Shown here piece by piece: positions 15,538 through 24,529 of a stretch of DNA of 64,000 bases (its first letter is position 1; each line of letters opens with the position of its first letter). Under the pieces are notes generated by a model. The model made no database searches and was not told where the DNA came from. It worked only from the letters and a program-made list of their open reading frames with translations. The DNA is from an uncultured Dehalococcoidia bacterium (lineage in GTDB: Bacteria; Chloroflexota; Dehalococcoidia; Lucifugimonadales; Lucifugimonadaceae), in the NCBI GenBank assembly GCA_958295935.1, contig OY282385.1, positions 558,001 through 622,000 of the forward strand, written 5' to 3'. Position numbers and translations under genes: made by a program.

Positions 15538-16514
15538 TCGTACTGCTGCCTGAAGCGGCCCACGAACCACCTACCGAATATGCTCATCACGAGCGTCATG
15601 CAAAACAGCAACAGCCCCACCGCAAATATCGTCCTGAACTCAGGGCTGCCCTGAGGAGTCTCCCCAAGTGCAACCTGAACTATGAACGCCGTCATCGCCT
15701 GGATACTCTCCAGAGGATTCCACGTAAGGTTGGGCGTAGCCCCGGCAGCAACGGTCACGATCATCGTCTCACCAACCGCACGCGATATCGCCAGAATGAA
15801 CGACGCCACTATCCCCGAAAGTGCAGCCGGAATCACCACCTTCATGGATACCTCGAACTTCGTGCACCCAAGAGCATAGGCCGCGTCTCGCAACGACTTC
15901 GGCACGGCTACCATCGCATCCTCGCTCAGCGTCGACACCATAGGCATTATCATCAAACCCATCACAAGACCCGCGCTAAGTGCGTTGAAGATGATTATGT
16001 CCGGAAAAATGCTCTGGAGTAACGGAGTCAAGAACGTCAACGCAAAGTAGCCGTACACCACAGTCGGAATACCCGCCAATACCTCCAGAATCGGCTTCAA
16101 AACCCGACGCAATCCTTCAGGCGAATACTCCGAAAGGAAGATCGCAGCCCCAAGACCAAGCCCAAGAGACACCACACCGGCGATACCCGCAACCAACAGC
16201 GTCCCGGCAACCAGCGGCAACACCCCGAACTGCTGAGGCTTGAACAAAGGCGTCCACTGGAGACCGCCAAGAAACTCCCAGACGGGAACGTCCCCAAAGA
16301 ACGCCAAACTCTCCCGCAGAAGCACGATCACTATGCCGATAGTCGTAACTATCGACACCCCGGCCGCAGCCCGCAGCGCCCACAGCACGACCCATTCCTC
16401 TATACGGCGAAGACGACGACCCCGTACCGACCCGCCCCGTTGCAGAGCCGGGGCCGCTGGAAGTTCCCAGGATCCACCCGCACTTGATCCCGTTTCGTTC
16501 GACGTCACCGCCAC
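15534..16514 (-). CDS. pstC: Phosphate ABC transporter permease PstC
   Basis: A 326-aa inner-membrane permease with a long cytoplasmic N-terminus (Gly/Arg-rich, about 40 aa), then six spans. Characteristic segments: PVWEFLGGLQWTPLF, LEVLAGIPTVVYGYFAL, the coupling loop ALGCTKFEVSMKVVIPAALSG, and ISRAVGETMIVTVAAG. It is the first gene of a pstC-pstA pair. A candidate PHO box lies about 225 bp upstream. The periplasmic phosphate receptor gene pstS, usually first in the operon, is absent here. Confidence 0.93.
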   Translation of the reverse strand: MAVTSNETGSSAGGSWELPAAPALQRGGSVRGRRLRRIEEWVVLWALRAAAGVSIVTTIGIVIVLLRESLAFFGDVPVWEFLGGLQWTPLFKPQQFGVLPLVAGTLLVAGIAGVVSLGLGLGAAIFLSEYSPEGLRRVLKPILEVLAGIPTVVYGYFALTFLTPLLQSIFPDIIIFNALSAGLVMGLMIMPMVSTLSEDAMVAVPKSLRDAAYALGCTKFEVSMKVVIPAALSGIVASFILAISRAVGETMIVTVAAGATPNLTWNPLESIQAMTAFIVQVALGETPQGSPEFRTIFAVGLLLFCMTLVMSIFGRWFVGRFRQQYE

Positions 16515-16727
16515 TGAGGTTATATTCCCCCGCCAGCTTCCAGACCGCCGCTCAATCTCGCTTGCAGGGCGAGGTTGAACTCGTTTGGCAACGATTCCCG
16601 CCTACGCCAGCCAGCCCCCCGCCTCACCCTCCTTCACCAGGCGAGACGCTCTTTTCTCTAGTAGTGACGCGCCCGGCGCTCGATCTCGCGCAAAGCCCTT
16701 CAACTCGGAGAACCGACGTAGATTCTG

Positions 16728-16754
16728 GGTCAACCTGGTTAACTCACAGTTAAC
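16728..16754 (-). promoter_or_regulatory. Candidate PHO box upstream of pstC
   Basis: In the 301-bp gap between phoR and pstC (16515-16815), which holds no gene, the minus strand carries GTTAAC at 16754-16749 and again at 16743-16738, an 11-bp direct-repeat period, followed by a weaker GTTGACC (16734-16728). PhoB/PhoP-type regulators bind direct repeats of this period. The similar pair ahead of phoB supports the reading. No clear -10 follows at the ideal distance. Confidence 0.5.
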
Positions 16755-16815
16755 AGCGCTTGGAGCAGCGCCCGTGGCACACACCGCCCAGCCGGAAGGC
16801 ATCTCACCTGCCGCA

Positions 16816-18162
16816 CTACCCGGCGCCGGGAACCGCCGGAAGGATGAAAGCGATGGTCGTACCCTCGCCGGGGCTGCTCTCCGCACTGATACTGCCGCCG
16901 TGAGCCTGCACGATGTGCTTGGAAATGGCTAGCCCAAGACCTGTACCCGACTGCCCCCGGGACGGACCCGCCTTGTAGAAGCGCTCGAATACGTGAGGCA
17001 GGTGCTCCGAAAATATACCCGCACCCGTATCCGAAACCGCAAGACGTACCGAGCCGTCCACCCCATTAGCCCCCACCGTGATCCAGTCCCCGGACTCCGT
17101 GGCCTGCAGCGAGTTGCGTAGTAGATTCCCAAGCGCCGTTTCCAACCTAGACCGATCAGCTATGACCATCGGAATACCCCTGCACACACGACCCTCCAGG
17201 GTCACTCCCTTCTGGTCGGCAACAGGTCGAAACCTGTCGAGCATCTCGTCCACCAGCAACCCCGTGTCCACAGGGCCCAGGTGAAGTGGAGTCTGCCCCG
17301 ATTCGAGCCGGGATAGCTCCAGCATCTCAGACACCAGCGCCTCCATCCGCGCAGTGTCCTCCAGAATGCGGCGCAGAAAGTCCCGAGCCGCCTCCGGATC
17401 CTCCATAGCGCCTCCCTGAAGCGTCTCAGCCGCCGCCTGTATCGCCGCAATCGGAGTGCGCAACTCGTGCGACGCGTTGCTGACGAATTCCCGCCTCGTA
17501 TTGTCAGCCAGCGCCGAGTCGGTAACGTCGTTGATCAGAGCCAGAACGCGACCGGACGAGCGGTCCGACGAAGGAAGCGGCGCCGTCAGTACGTTTACCA
17601 GACGATTCCGATCCCTGAGAGGAACGCTCGCCTGCTGAGGTTCCCCGCTGTCGATAGCTTCCACCACCAGCGCATTGATGCGCGCATCGCGGGTGATCGA
17701 GGCCAACTGCGAACCCGGAGAGTACTGCGAAGAGTTGCCAAGCATCTCCAGAGCCGCAGGATTCGCCGACTCTACCACCCCGTCCCCGTTCACTACGATG
17801 ACGCCCTGCTGCATCGAGTCCAGAATCGACTCCAGACGGCGCCGCTCAACCGACTCCGACCTCAGCAACTCCGCAAAGCGGTCCCCAACCCTCGTCAACG
17901 CGCGCGCCACGCGATCCGCTTCCTCCGGCCACCCGACCCTGGGACGCTGACCGCCCTCCTCCGGACTCATACGCACGATGTCGCGCACCAGACCATCCAC
18001 GCGCGCACCCAATTTACGACTCAGGTATATCGAAGACCCAACAACCGCCAGACCCGCTACTACCGCTCCAGCTGCTCCAAATATCAACGCAGAAGCCGAA
18101 ACCACGGCCGCCGCTACCGCTCCGCCGGCCGCGATGAGGTACCTAACCGGCCAGGCGGTCAC
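16816..18162 (-). CDS. phoR: PhoR-type sensor histidine kinase
   Basis: A 448-aa membrane histidine kinase. Two N-terminal hydrophobic segments (about residues 8-46) with almost no external loop are followed by a PAS-like region (about 105-215), the phosphoacceptor H-box NASHELRTPIAAI with His232, and a HATPase domain with N-box LGNLLRNSLQA, G1 DTGAGI and G2 GTGLGLAISKHIV. The minimal sensor loop is typical of PhoR, which senses the Pst transporter rather than phosphate directly. The gene overlaps phoB by 20 bp and pst genes lie downstream, supporting the assignment. Confidence 0.9.
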   Translation of the reverse strand: MTAWPVRYLIAAGGAVAAAVVSASALIFGAAGAVVAGLAVVGSSIYLSRKLGARVDGLVRDIVRMSPEEGGQRPRVGWPEEADRVARALTRVGDRFAELLRSESVERRRLESILDSMQQGVIVVNGDGVVESANPAALEMLGNSSQYSPGSQLASITRDARINALVVEAIDSGEPQQASVPLRDRNRLVNVLTAPLPSSDRSSGRVLALINDVTDSALADNTRREFVSNASHELRTPIAAIQAAAETLQGGAMEDPEAARDFLRRILEDTARMEALVSEMLELSRLESGQTPLHLGPVDTGLLVDEMLDRFRPVADQKGVTLEGRVCRGIPMVIADRSRLETALGNLLRNSLQATESGDWITVGANGVDGSVRLAVSDTGAGIFSEHLPHVFERFYKAGPSRGQSGTGLGLAISKHIVQAHGGSISAESSPGEGTTIAFILPAVPGAG

Positions 18163-18922
18163 TTTCCAGATCGCCGATCGAAGAACTAGCCGCTCGCGGT
18201 GAAGCGAAGCGGTACCCCACCCCCCTCACCGTCTCGATAAGCTCCGGGTGAGAAGAATCCGACTCTATCTTGGTACGCAGCCAACGCACGTGAACGTCCA
18301 CCGTACGCCCCTCCGTCGAAAACTCATCCGGATAGCGGTATCCCCAAACCTCCCTCAGCAACTGCTCACGCGTGACCACGCGCCCCGGCCGAGAAGCCAT
18401 GTAGAAGAGCAGGTCAAACTCCTTGGGACGCATGTGCGCCAGCTTCCCATTGACCTGCACCGTCCGACCATCCGGGTCGATCTCCAATCCGTTCACGCGA
18501 ATGACCTCGGGTGTCTGATCCGAGGGGCTGGCGCGCAGCATCTCCACACGCCTCAGATGCGCCCCGACCCTCGCCGTCACCTCACGAATGCTGAAGGGCT
18601 TCGTCACGTAGTCGTCCGCCCCCGAGTTCAACCCGCTGACGCGGTCGTTCTCACCATCGCGAGCCGTGAGCATAATTATCGGAGTCGTATCACCGACTCT
18701 GCGAAGAGTTTGGCAAACCTCCACGCCGCTCATGACCGGAAGCATCAAGTCCAGCAGGATCAAATCCGGTTTCGCCGCCCGCGCCGTCCGCAGTGCCTCC
18801 CCTCCGTCCACCGCCGTCGCAACCTCGTAGCCCTCCGCCACCAGGTTGTAGCGCAGCACGGCCAGCAGATTGCGGTCATCCTCTACTACGAGGACCAACT
18901 TTCGATCCGTGATACCCGGCAT
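18143..18922 (-). CDS. phoB: PhoB-type response regulator
   Basis: ATG 18922 gives a 259-aa OmpR/PhoB-family regulator. The receiver domain has the acidic pair E14-D15-D16, phosphoacceptor Asp58 in LILLDLMLP, and the switch Lys in VTKPFS. The C-terminal winged helix shows KEFDLLFYMASRPGRVVTREQLL and VDVHVRWLRTKIE, with VGYRFASP near the end. It overlaps phoR by 20 bp, a two-gene operon. A PHO-like repeat plus a TATACT -10 element about 180-220 bp upstream suggests autoregulation. Confidence 0.92.
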   Translation of the reverse strand: MPGITDRKLVLVVEDDRNLLAVLRYNLVAEGYEVATAVDGGEALRTARAAKPDLILLDLMLPVMSGVEVCQTLRRVGDTTPIIMLTARDGENDRVSGLNSGADDYVTKPFSIREVTARVGAHLRRVEMLRASPSDQTPEVIRVNGLEIDPDGRTVQVNGKLAHMRPKEFDLLFYMASRPGRVVTREQLLREVWGYRYPDEFSTEGRTVDVHVRWLRTKIESDSSHPELIETVRGVGYRFASPRAASSSIGDLESDRLAG

Positions 18923-19099
18923 CGCAAATGACTCGAAACGTCGCCCGGAACAGATGATCGGCGCCAAGACGGTAACGCCTACCCAAGTCGGAGAACATAC
19001 TACAACCCCAGGCCGCGCCCGTCTCTACGCCTTCCAGGATCAAGGCCCCCTTCGCCAAATGGCCCGGCGAGTCGTACAAAGACCTCTCGACAGGCCCCC

Positions 19100-19142
19100 A
19101 GTATATGCCGGCATGAGCCTACAGACTTAACCGACCGTTAAA
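19100..19142 (-). promoter_or_regulatory. Candidate PHO-box promoter of phoBR
   Basis: On the minus strand TTAACGGTCGG TTAAG shows two TTAA sites (19141-19138 and 19130-19127) with an 11-bp period. The downstream site covers the place of a -35 element, and TATACT (19105-19100) lies at the right distance to be the -10. This is the layout of PhoB-activated promoters, where the box replaces the -35. Confidence 0.5.
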
Positions 19143-19153
19143 GAGAAAGGGCC

Positions 19154-20224
19154 TTACACCCGCTCAACCCGGCCCGATACGGCCGAGCGGTACGCAGCGT
19201 CGATCATCTCTATCGCCCTCATCCCCGCCTCGCCCGGCGCATGGTTCACCCCGCTCTTACCCAACAGGATGTCCGCAAAATTGTCAGGCGGCCCAAGACA
19301 GTCATAGCCTCCCGCGTCCTCCCGCAAATCCATGCGGAAGTGCCGACCGTCATGACGCTGAACCTCCAACCTCGCCCGGTCTATGTCCAAAATCAGCAAA
19401 CCCTCCTCCCCGTACACCCGAACGTCCAGTTGGAAACCCTTATCGCCGGGAACCGCGCCCGCGCCGGAAAACGTACCTATCGCCCCGCCGCGAAAGCGCA
19501 CCGAGAAAGCATCGTAAAGCTCAACGCGGCTCGTCGGGCTGGAGGTGAGCGCAAACACCGACTCCGCCCGCAAACCCGTCATCCAGAAGGCCAACCCCGC
19601 AGAATGCGACATCTGCGCCAGCGCATACCCGCCACCCGCGCGCTCAGGATCCGCCCAGGTGTCAGAACCCGGCTCGAACAGCGCCTCCATAGTCCCGCCG
19701 GCGGAAGCGTCGAAATCTCCGCCCTCCAGAAGCCCACGTATAGGCGAGGCCATGTGACACGCCACGAACTCTATGCCGCCAACCGCTCCATCCTCCAAGA
19801 GCCTCTTGGCCTCCTGTACGTAAGCCTTATAGTGCCAACCGTAAGGTATGACGATCTCCAGTCCGCGCTCCTCCGCCAACTCCACCAGCCGCCTCGCATC
19901 CGCGCCCGTCGTCGTCAACGGCTTCTCGCACATCACGTGCAAACCGCGCTCCAACGCCGCAGAAGCATGCTCGAAGTGCAGCGTATGCGGAGACGCAACC
20001 ACCACGCCGTCCAGACCCTCGATCCCAACCAACTCGCGATAGTCCTCAGTCGAGTACCGAAAGCCAAAACGACTCTTCACCTGCTGCAACTCATCCGCAC
20101 CCAAACGGCAAACCGCCGTCATCTCCACGTCCTCACGCGCCGCAAGCGCCGGCATGTGATTCGCCGCAGCCCACCATCCGGCCCCTATGAATCCGATTCT
20201 GGCCTTGCGACCTGAACTCGCCAT
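19154..20224 (-). CDS. Gfo/Idh/MocA-family NAD(P)-dependent oxidoreductase
   Basis: A 356-aa two-domain dehydrogenase. The N-terminal Rossmann motif is IGFIGAGWWAAANHMPAL; GVVVASPHTLHFEH and the family signature MCEKPLTTT follow near residues 75-105. The C-terminal alpha/beta domain carries GGGYALAQMSHSAGLAFW with the conserved histidine. Members oxidise or epimerise sugars and inositols; the substrate is not evident. The gene stands alone, upstream of phoBR on the same strand with a promoter between. Confidence 0.9.
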   Translation of the reverse strand: MASSGRKARIGFIGAGWWAAANHMPALAAREDVEMTAVCRLGADELQQVKSRFGFRYSTEDYRELVGIEGLDGVVVASPHTLHFEHASAALERGLHVMCEKPLTTTGADARRLVELAEERGLEIVIPYGWHYKAYVQEAKRLLEDGAVGGIEFVACHMASPIRGLLEGGDFDASAGGTMEALFEPGSDTWADPERAGGGYALAQMSHSAGLAFWMTGLRAESVFALTSSPTSRVELYDAFSVRFRGGAIGTFSGAGAVPGDKGFQLDVRVYGEEGLLILDIDRARLEVQRHDGRHFRMDLREDAGGYDCLGPPDNFADILLGKSGVNHAPGEAGMRAIEMIDAAYRSAVSGRVERV

Positions 20225-20431
20225 GAATCAAAGCCCCTCATGTCCTCTGCCCTGCCGGTACAAAGGCCTCGATCAATCCCGGCCGCCCCGAATCCGCTCC
20301 GGCCCCATCGCACCCCCGCTTGTCGGGAAAAGGGGGAGAACTCTGTCCCCGCGCAGTCGCGCAGAACCCCGCAGCCAGACAGAGCCTATCGTGAAAGGTG
20401 GGCGCTCGGAGAGTGAGCGAGAATGATACAG

Positions 20432-20447
20432 CAGCCCGCCGGGGCTG
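20432..20447 (-). terminator. GC-rich hairpin after the zinc-ribbon gene
   Basis: CAGCCC / GGGCTG form a 6-bp stem with a four-base loop, 25 bp past the stop of the zinc-ribbon gene on the minus strand. The rest of the 247-bp stretch 20225-20471 shows no gene. No long T-run follows, so the call is weak. Confidence 0.3.
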
Positions 20448-20471
20448 TGCCCGCTCCCCGCAAGCGAGCAG

Positions 20472-20693
20472 CTAGCCCGCAGCAGGAAGCTGCGCGGAAC
20501 TAGCCCCAAACATCAGCCTCGGAGGCGCCTGCCGGGGCGCGCGCTCCTGCTGATCGTGCGGGGCAGGCTCCCAGCTATTTTTTCCCGTCCTCGTGAAACC
20601 GCAGTTCAGGCAGCTCAAAGACGGGCCATAGTAATCCTCAGTAAGTTCAACAGTACCAAGACTGCACCGGGGGCATGAACGGAAATAGAGCAT
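20472..20693 (-). CDS. Small zinc-ribbon protein
   Basis: A 73-aa protein beginning LYFRSCPRCSLGTVEL and continuing SLSCLNCGFTRTG: two CxxC pairs 20-21 residues apart, a zinc ribbon. The remaining half is Pro/Ala/Arg-rich and probably disordered. Short zinc-ribbon proteins of this form accompany housekeeping genes in many environmental bacteria; no function is known. It is divergent from the metallo-beta-lactamase gene. Confidence 0.6.
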   Translation of the reverse strand: MLYFRSCPRCSLGTVELTEDYYGPSLSCLNCGFTRTGKNSWEPAPHDQQERAPRQAPPRLMFGASSAQLPAAG

Positions 20694-20855
20694 CGTAGGG
20701 CCTTTCCAGTGAAAGGAAGCGGAGCGACCGGAAAACCATATGAACTCAGGCCCTGTGCGTACTACACTTTTTCAGCGCCGCTTAGCGCAATCTTTACGCC
20801 GAGGCGCACCGCCCGCCAAGCGAGAGCGGGAAAGAGACATGAACGGAACCAGCAC

Positions 20856-21716
20856 ATGAAACTGTACGTACTCGGAGCCGGAACCCCCACCCCCACGCCG
20901 ACCCGGTTCGGCTCCGCATTCGTCCTCGACGTCGAAGGTGAAAAAATCATGTTCGACTGCGGTCCCGCAGCCACTCACAAACTCGTCAAGGCCGGACTAT
21001 GGCCCACCGAAATCGACCACCTCTTCTTCACGCATCACCACTTCGACCACGATATCGACTACCCATGCTTCCTGCTCTGCCGATGGGACCAGAGTATCGG
21101 CAAGGAAAACATGCTCCAGGTCTACGGCCCCGCGCTCACCGAACGCATAACCGAAGCCGTCATCGGCGAAGACGGAGCCTTCTCGCACGACTGGAAGGCC
21201 AGGGTCTATCACCCCCTCAGCCAGCAGGTATACGTAAACCGGGGCGGCAAGCTCCCCCGTAGGCCGCCCAAAGTCGCCGCAAGGGACATAGGCCCCGGTA
21301 CCGTGCGCACCAACGACAAATGGGAAGTCACCGCCGCACCCGCCGAACACGTGCAGCCATACCTCGACTCACTCGCCTACCGACTCGACGCCGCCGACGG
21401 CAAATCCATCGTCTTCACCGGAGACACACAGCCATGCGACTCGGTAATCAGACTCGCACAAGGCGCAGACACGATGCTCTGCATGTGCTGGGACGACCAG
21501 GCCGTAATGGAGAAGAACGGAGAAGCCACAGGCCAATGCGGCACCACCGGAGCAGCCAAGATGGCCCAGGAAGCAGGAGTCAAGAAACTCGTCCTCGTAC
21601 ACATGGGCCCCAACATCTCCGCCCCGGAGAACCTACGCAAAGGCCTCGACGACGTCCGAAAAATCTACACCGGAAACCTCACCTACGCCGAAGAACTGAT
21701 GACCCTCGAACTCTAA
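20856..21716 (+). CDS. Metallo-beta-lactamase-fold hydrolase (RNase Z-like)
   Basis: A 286-aa protein from ATG 20856, immediately before the family's first strand KLYVLGAGTPTPTPTRFGSA. Metal ligands are in the motif FFTHHHFDHDIDY (HxHxDH), AAPAEHVQPY, IVFTGDTQP and the late LVLVHMGPN. The layout resembles RNase Z/arylsulfatase-like phosphodiesterases; substrate unknown. The open frame extends back to 20709, but that part lacks family similarity. Confidence 0.88.
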   Translation: MKLYVLGAGTPTPTPTRFGSAFVLDVEGEKIMFDCGPAATHKLVKAGLWPTEIDHLFFTHHHFDHDIDYPCFLLCRWDQSIGKENMLQVYGPALTERITEAVIGEDGAFSHDWKARVYHPLSQQVYVNRGGKLPRRPPKVAARDIGPGTVRTNDKWEVTAAPAEHVQPYLDSLAYRLDAADGKSIVFTGDTQPCDSVIRLAQGADTMLCMCWDDQAVMEKNGEATGQCGTTGAAKMAQEAGVKKLVLVHMGPNISAPENLRKGLDDVRKIYTGNLTYAEELMTLEL

Positions 21717-22130
21717 GCCCCTACCACACCGACTCATCACCCGCCTGTCCCCTTCCTCCAACTCCGGCCAAAACCAGAATCCAGCCGCCGCCCGAACGGC
21801 GACACTCGTCTTGGAAATTCCAGTGCCTAGCTTGTAAACAGTCCGCACTATTCCGAGCAACGCCCGACCCGGACGGCTGGGAAAAGAGGCGATCTCACCA
21901 CCGGCGGATCGAAGTCTGCCTTCGAAAGCCAGCCCGAACACGCCGTACCTAAGCCGACAAGGCCCGAAAACAGAAATTTGACATGGTCCTATAGTATGCC
22001 AAGTCCCAAAGAACACGGAAAAAGGGTCAGCCTCCGATAGCGGATCGCGACAGCCTGCCTAGGAGAAACAGCCCACTACGCCGCATTTCAGACAGCGAGG
22101 GAAGGGAAACTTAATCGACCTGATCTGTCA
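21717..22130 (+). other. 414-bp gap at the left edge of the restriction-modification island
   Basis: No convincing gene on either strand. Base composition becomes more AT-rich toward the right end, marking the transition into the methyltransferase gene. TTGACA is present at 21978-21983 but without a -10 at normal spacing. No direct repeat matching the right side of the island (23791-24188) was found by eye. Confidence 0.5.
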
Positions 22131-23036
22131 GTGACATCCAAAATGCACTACCTGAACAAAATCTTGCTAGGCGACTGTGAGGAAGTCCTCAAGGGTATCC
22201 CTGAGAACTCCGTTGACCTCATCGTTACCTCACCGCCCTACGCAGACCAACGCCAGCAGACCTACGGTGGCATATGCCCCACCAAATACGTGGCGTGGTT
22301 CTTGCCAAAAGTTGATCAGTTTTATCGCGTCCTGAAACCAACCGGTACTTTCGTACTGAACATCAAAGAGCGAGTCGTCAGTGGCGAACGCCACACTTAT
22401 GTTATCGAGTTAATACTTGAAATGCGACGCCGTGGATGGTTGTGGACAGAAGAGTTCATGTGGCATAAGAAGAATTCCTACCCGGGCAAGTGGCCAAACC
22501 GCTTTAGAGACAACTGGGAACGCCTACTCCAATTCAACAAACAAAAAAAGTTCCAAATGCACCAGGAAGAGGTCATGGTACCCGTGGGCACATGGGCAAA
22601 GCACAGACTGGTAAATCTCAGCGACACAGATAAAATACGCGATGAATCACGAGTCGGTAGTGGATTTGGGAAAAACGTATCGAACTGGGTCGGCAGAAGA
22701 AAAGTATATCCCAACAACGTCATTCACATGGCCACTGAATCGTCAAACCAAAACCACAGTGCCGTTTTCCCTGTTGCCCTACCAACATGGTTTATCAAGC
22801 TATTCACAAGCCCTGGGGATACTGTCCTGGATCCCTTTATGGGATCCGGTAGTACAGCCATCGCCGCCCTGAAATTGGGAAGGAACTATATCGGTGTAGA
22901 CATCAACAAACAGTACGTAGATTTGGCAAATCAGCGGATAAACAACTCACAAACACGACTGCCAGGCGTTGGAGAACGGGGGAAACGCTACCCCGTTAAA
23001 GGCCAAAAAGAGGGTGTCCACAGTGAAACCTATTGA
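22131..23036 (+). CDS. Type II DNA methyltransferase (beta-class, TSPPY)
   Basis: A 301-aa SAM-dependent methyltransferase starting at GTG 22131. The catalytic motif IV, LIVTSPPYADQR, precedes the SAM-binding motif I, DPFMGSGSTAIAALKLGRNY, the order of the beta class; the TSPPY form is usual for N4-cytosine enzymes but also occurs in adenine ones. Codon use and base composition are AT-richer than the neighbours, indicating transfer. The stop overlaps the restriction gene. It would protect host DNA from the adjacent endonuclease; the recognition site is unknown. Confidence 0.92.
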   Translation: MTSKMHYLNKILLGDCEEVLKGIPENSVDLIVTSPPYADQRQQTYGGICPTKYVAWFLPKVDQFYRVLKPTGTFVLNIKERVVSGERHTYVIELILEMRRRGWLWTEEFMWHKKNSYPGKWPNRFRDNWERLLQFNKQKKFQMHQEEVMVPVGTWAKHRLVNLSDTDKIRDESRVGSGFGKNVSNWVGRRKVYPNNVIHMATESSNQNHSAVFPVALPTWFIKLFTSPGDTVLDPFMGSGSTAIAALKLGRNYIGVDINKQYVDLANQRINNSQTRLPGVGERGKRYPVKGQKEGVHSETY

Positions 23037-23790
23037 TCTTGAAGCTACCCGCAATTACGTCAACACCGAAGTTGGAATTTTTCATGGGCGGCGTTTACGT
23101 TCTTTGGAGACTCTCAAACTCGAAAATCTACTCAAAAAGAACCCATATCTGTTCAAAGCGAAAAATGTAGAAACTGCATCTGAAATCGTCGATGGGTTGC
23201 TTGTAGCGTTCCTGTCCTCATCGGAAGAGCAATTATTCGGCAGTTTTCTTGAAAATCTCGCCATATTTGTTGCGGCGCAAACTTCAGGAGGGCACAAGTC
23301 GGCGGCAGAAGGAGCTGATTTGGAGTTCTTCAACAAGGGAGTGCATTACGTGGTCGCGGTGAAGTCTGGCCCCAACTGGGGCAACAGCCAGCAACAAAAT
23401 CAGCTCCAGCAAAACCTTCAAAATGCTGTTAAGAGGGTAATGCAATCAGGACGCGCCACGAATGTGCAACCAGTATTGGGTATATGCTATGGAAAAACAC
23501 GAACAAACCGTTTACGAGGATATCTGAAAGTTGTAGGGCAAAATTTCTGGTGCTTGATCAGTGAAAACAAAGACTTGTACATAGATATCATCGAACCTAT
23601 TGGATACAAAGCTAAGGAACACAATGACGCCTATAGAGTGGAGAAAAACAAGATGGTCAATCGGCTCACCAGTGTATTCTTAAGCGAGTTCTGTGAGAAG
23701 TCAGGAAGCATAAATTGGGATAAGCTTGTTAGACATGCTTGCGGAAATTATGATCTTGATACATTCGATGAGGGTATCTATACACCCTAA
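23023..23790 (+). CDS. Type II restriction endonuclease, PmeII-like
   Basis: From GTG 23023 (AGAGG 9 nt upstream; GTG 23014 is an alternative) the protein has 255 aa. A PD-(D/E)xK core is visible as EGADLEFFNKG...YVVAVKSG, followed by PNWGNSQQQNQ and QPVLGICYGKTRTNRLRG, features I associate with PmeII-type enzymes. It overlaps the methyltransferase by 14 bp, making a compact type II system. It shares the island's AT-rich composition. The family name is from memory; the restriction role rests mainly on the motif and neighbour. Confidence 0.82.
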   Translation: MKPIDLEATRNYVNTEVGIFHGRRLRSLETLKLENLLKKNPYLFKAKNVETASEIVDGLLVAFLSSSEEQLFGSFLENLAIFVAAQTSGGHKSAAEGADLEFFNKGVHYVVAVKSGPNWGNSQQQNQLQQNLQNAVKRVMQSGRATNVQPVLGICYGKTRTNRLRGYLKVVGQNFWCLISENKDLYIDIIEPIGYKAKEHNDAYRVEKNKMVNRLTSVFLSEFCEKSGSINWDKLVRHACGNYDLDTFDEGIYTP

Positions 23791-24188
23791 ATAAGATCAA
23801 GTGACGCATTGCAACCTTCCCCCACCCACGGAGTGACCGTCAGCCTCGCCCACCGTCACCCCAATCCCTCTCCCCATGGTGGCCCCTATACCCCCATCCC
23901 CTGCACGTTACCCACTATCGAGCGAGAGTCGGCGCTTTGACTAACCCGCCTTACCCGGCAGTCTCCAGACCCGAACCCGAACAATCCCCCTTAGCCAACT
24001 CAAAGGCCCGCTGAGCAATGGGGAACAGAAGACCTAGCCACACCCCGCTCCCTCACCCAACCAACCAAATACAATAGCGCAGTCCGCTGGGCGAACCGCG
24101 CTATCTATGCCCCCTAGCCTCCGCGAAAAAGCAAACGGAAGCTGCCGCGAACCTCACCGGCCCGCCGGCAACTCCCCTGCCCTACGCC
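23791..24188 (+). other. 398-bp gap at the right edge of the restriction-modification island
   Basis: Pyrimidine-rich on the plus strand, with no open frame that looks coding. A TACAAT hexamer at 24070-24075 could be a -10 but has no -35 partner. No repeat or hairpin of note was found. Confidence 0.45.
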
Positions 24189-24377
24189 TCAACTGTGGTG
24201 GTGGTGGTCCGCTTCCCCGTGGTCCGAGTCGCAGTCACTGTGGTGGTGCTCGTGCTCCGAGTGACCCTCGTCGCAGTCACTGTGGTGGTGCTCGTGCTCC
24301 GAGTGCTCCGAGCCGCAGTCATCGTGGCGATGCTCGTGCTCCGCGTGGCCCTCAGCGCAGGTGGTCTCTTCACTCAT
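24189..24377 (-). CDS. Histidine-rich putative metal-binding protein
   Basis: ATG 24377, preceded by GAGGAAAAGAGC, begins a 62-aa protein with 19 His, 4 Cys and many Glu/Asp. It is built from near repeats of HSEHEHHHSDCD and ends DHHHHS. Such proteins bind or store Ni, Zn or Co (for example the tails of HypB, SlyD and zinc chaperones); no signal peptide is seen, so it is cytoplasmic. It stands alone between the restriction island and glcD. The opposite strand is open here too, but its Val-rich frame is a shadow of the His codons. Confidence 0.6.
   Translation of the reverse strand: MSEETTCAEGHAEHEHRHDDCGSEHSEHEHHHSDCDEGHSEHEHHHSDCDSDHGEADHHHHS
24228..24305 (-). repeat. 42-bp tandem repeat within the His-rich gene
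   Basis: A 36-bp sequence at 24228-24263 recurs exactly at 24270-24305, period 42 bp, encoding the HSEHEHHHSDCD units. A third, diverged unit follows. The repeat number may vary between strains by slippage. Confidence 0.85.
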
Positions 24378-24529
24378 GCTCTTTTCCTCTTTGCTCTGAA
24401 TCCCGCAAAATCCTATCCAAACACAGCCATCCACCTACTAATGTTATGCCCTTTTCCCCCGCAGCACAACAAGGGACAATGGCGGATGCAGGATGCCGAT
24501 TTGGAATTGCAACAGGTTAAGATGCCCCC

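Noticed and set aside
21717-24188. Attachment-site repeats around the restriction-modification island
   Set aside because: No matching sequence was found between the two flanks.
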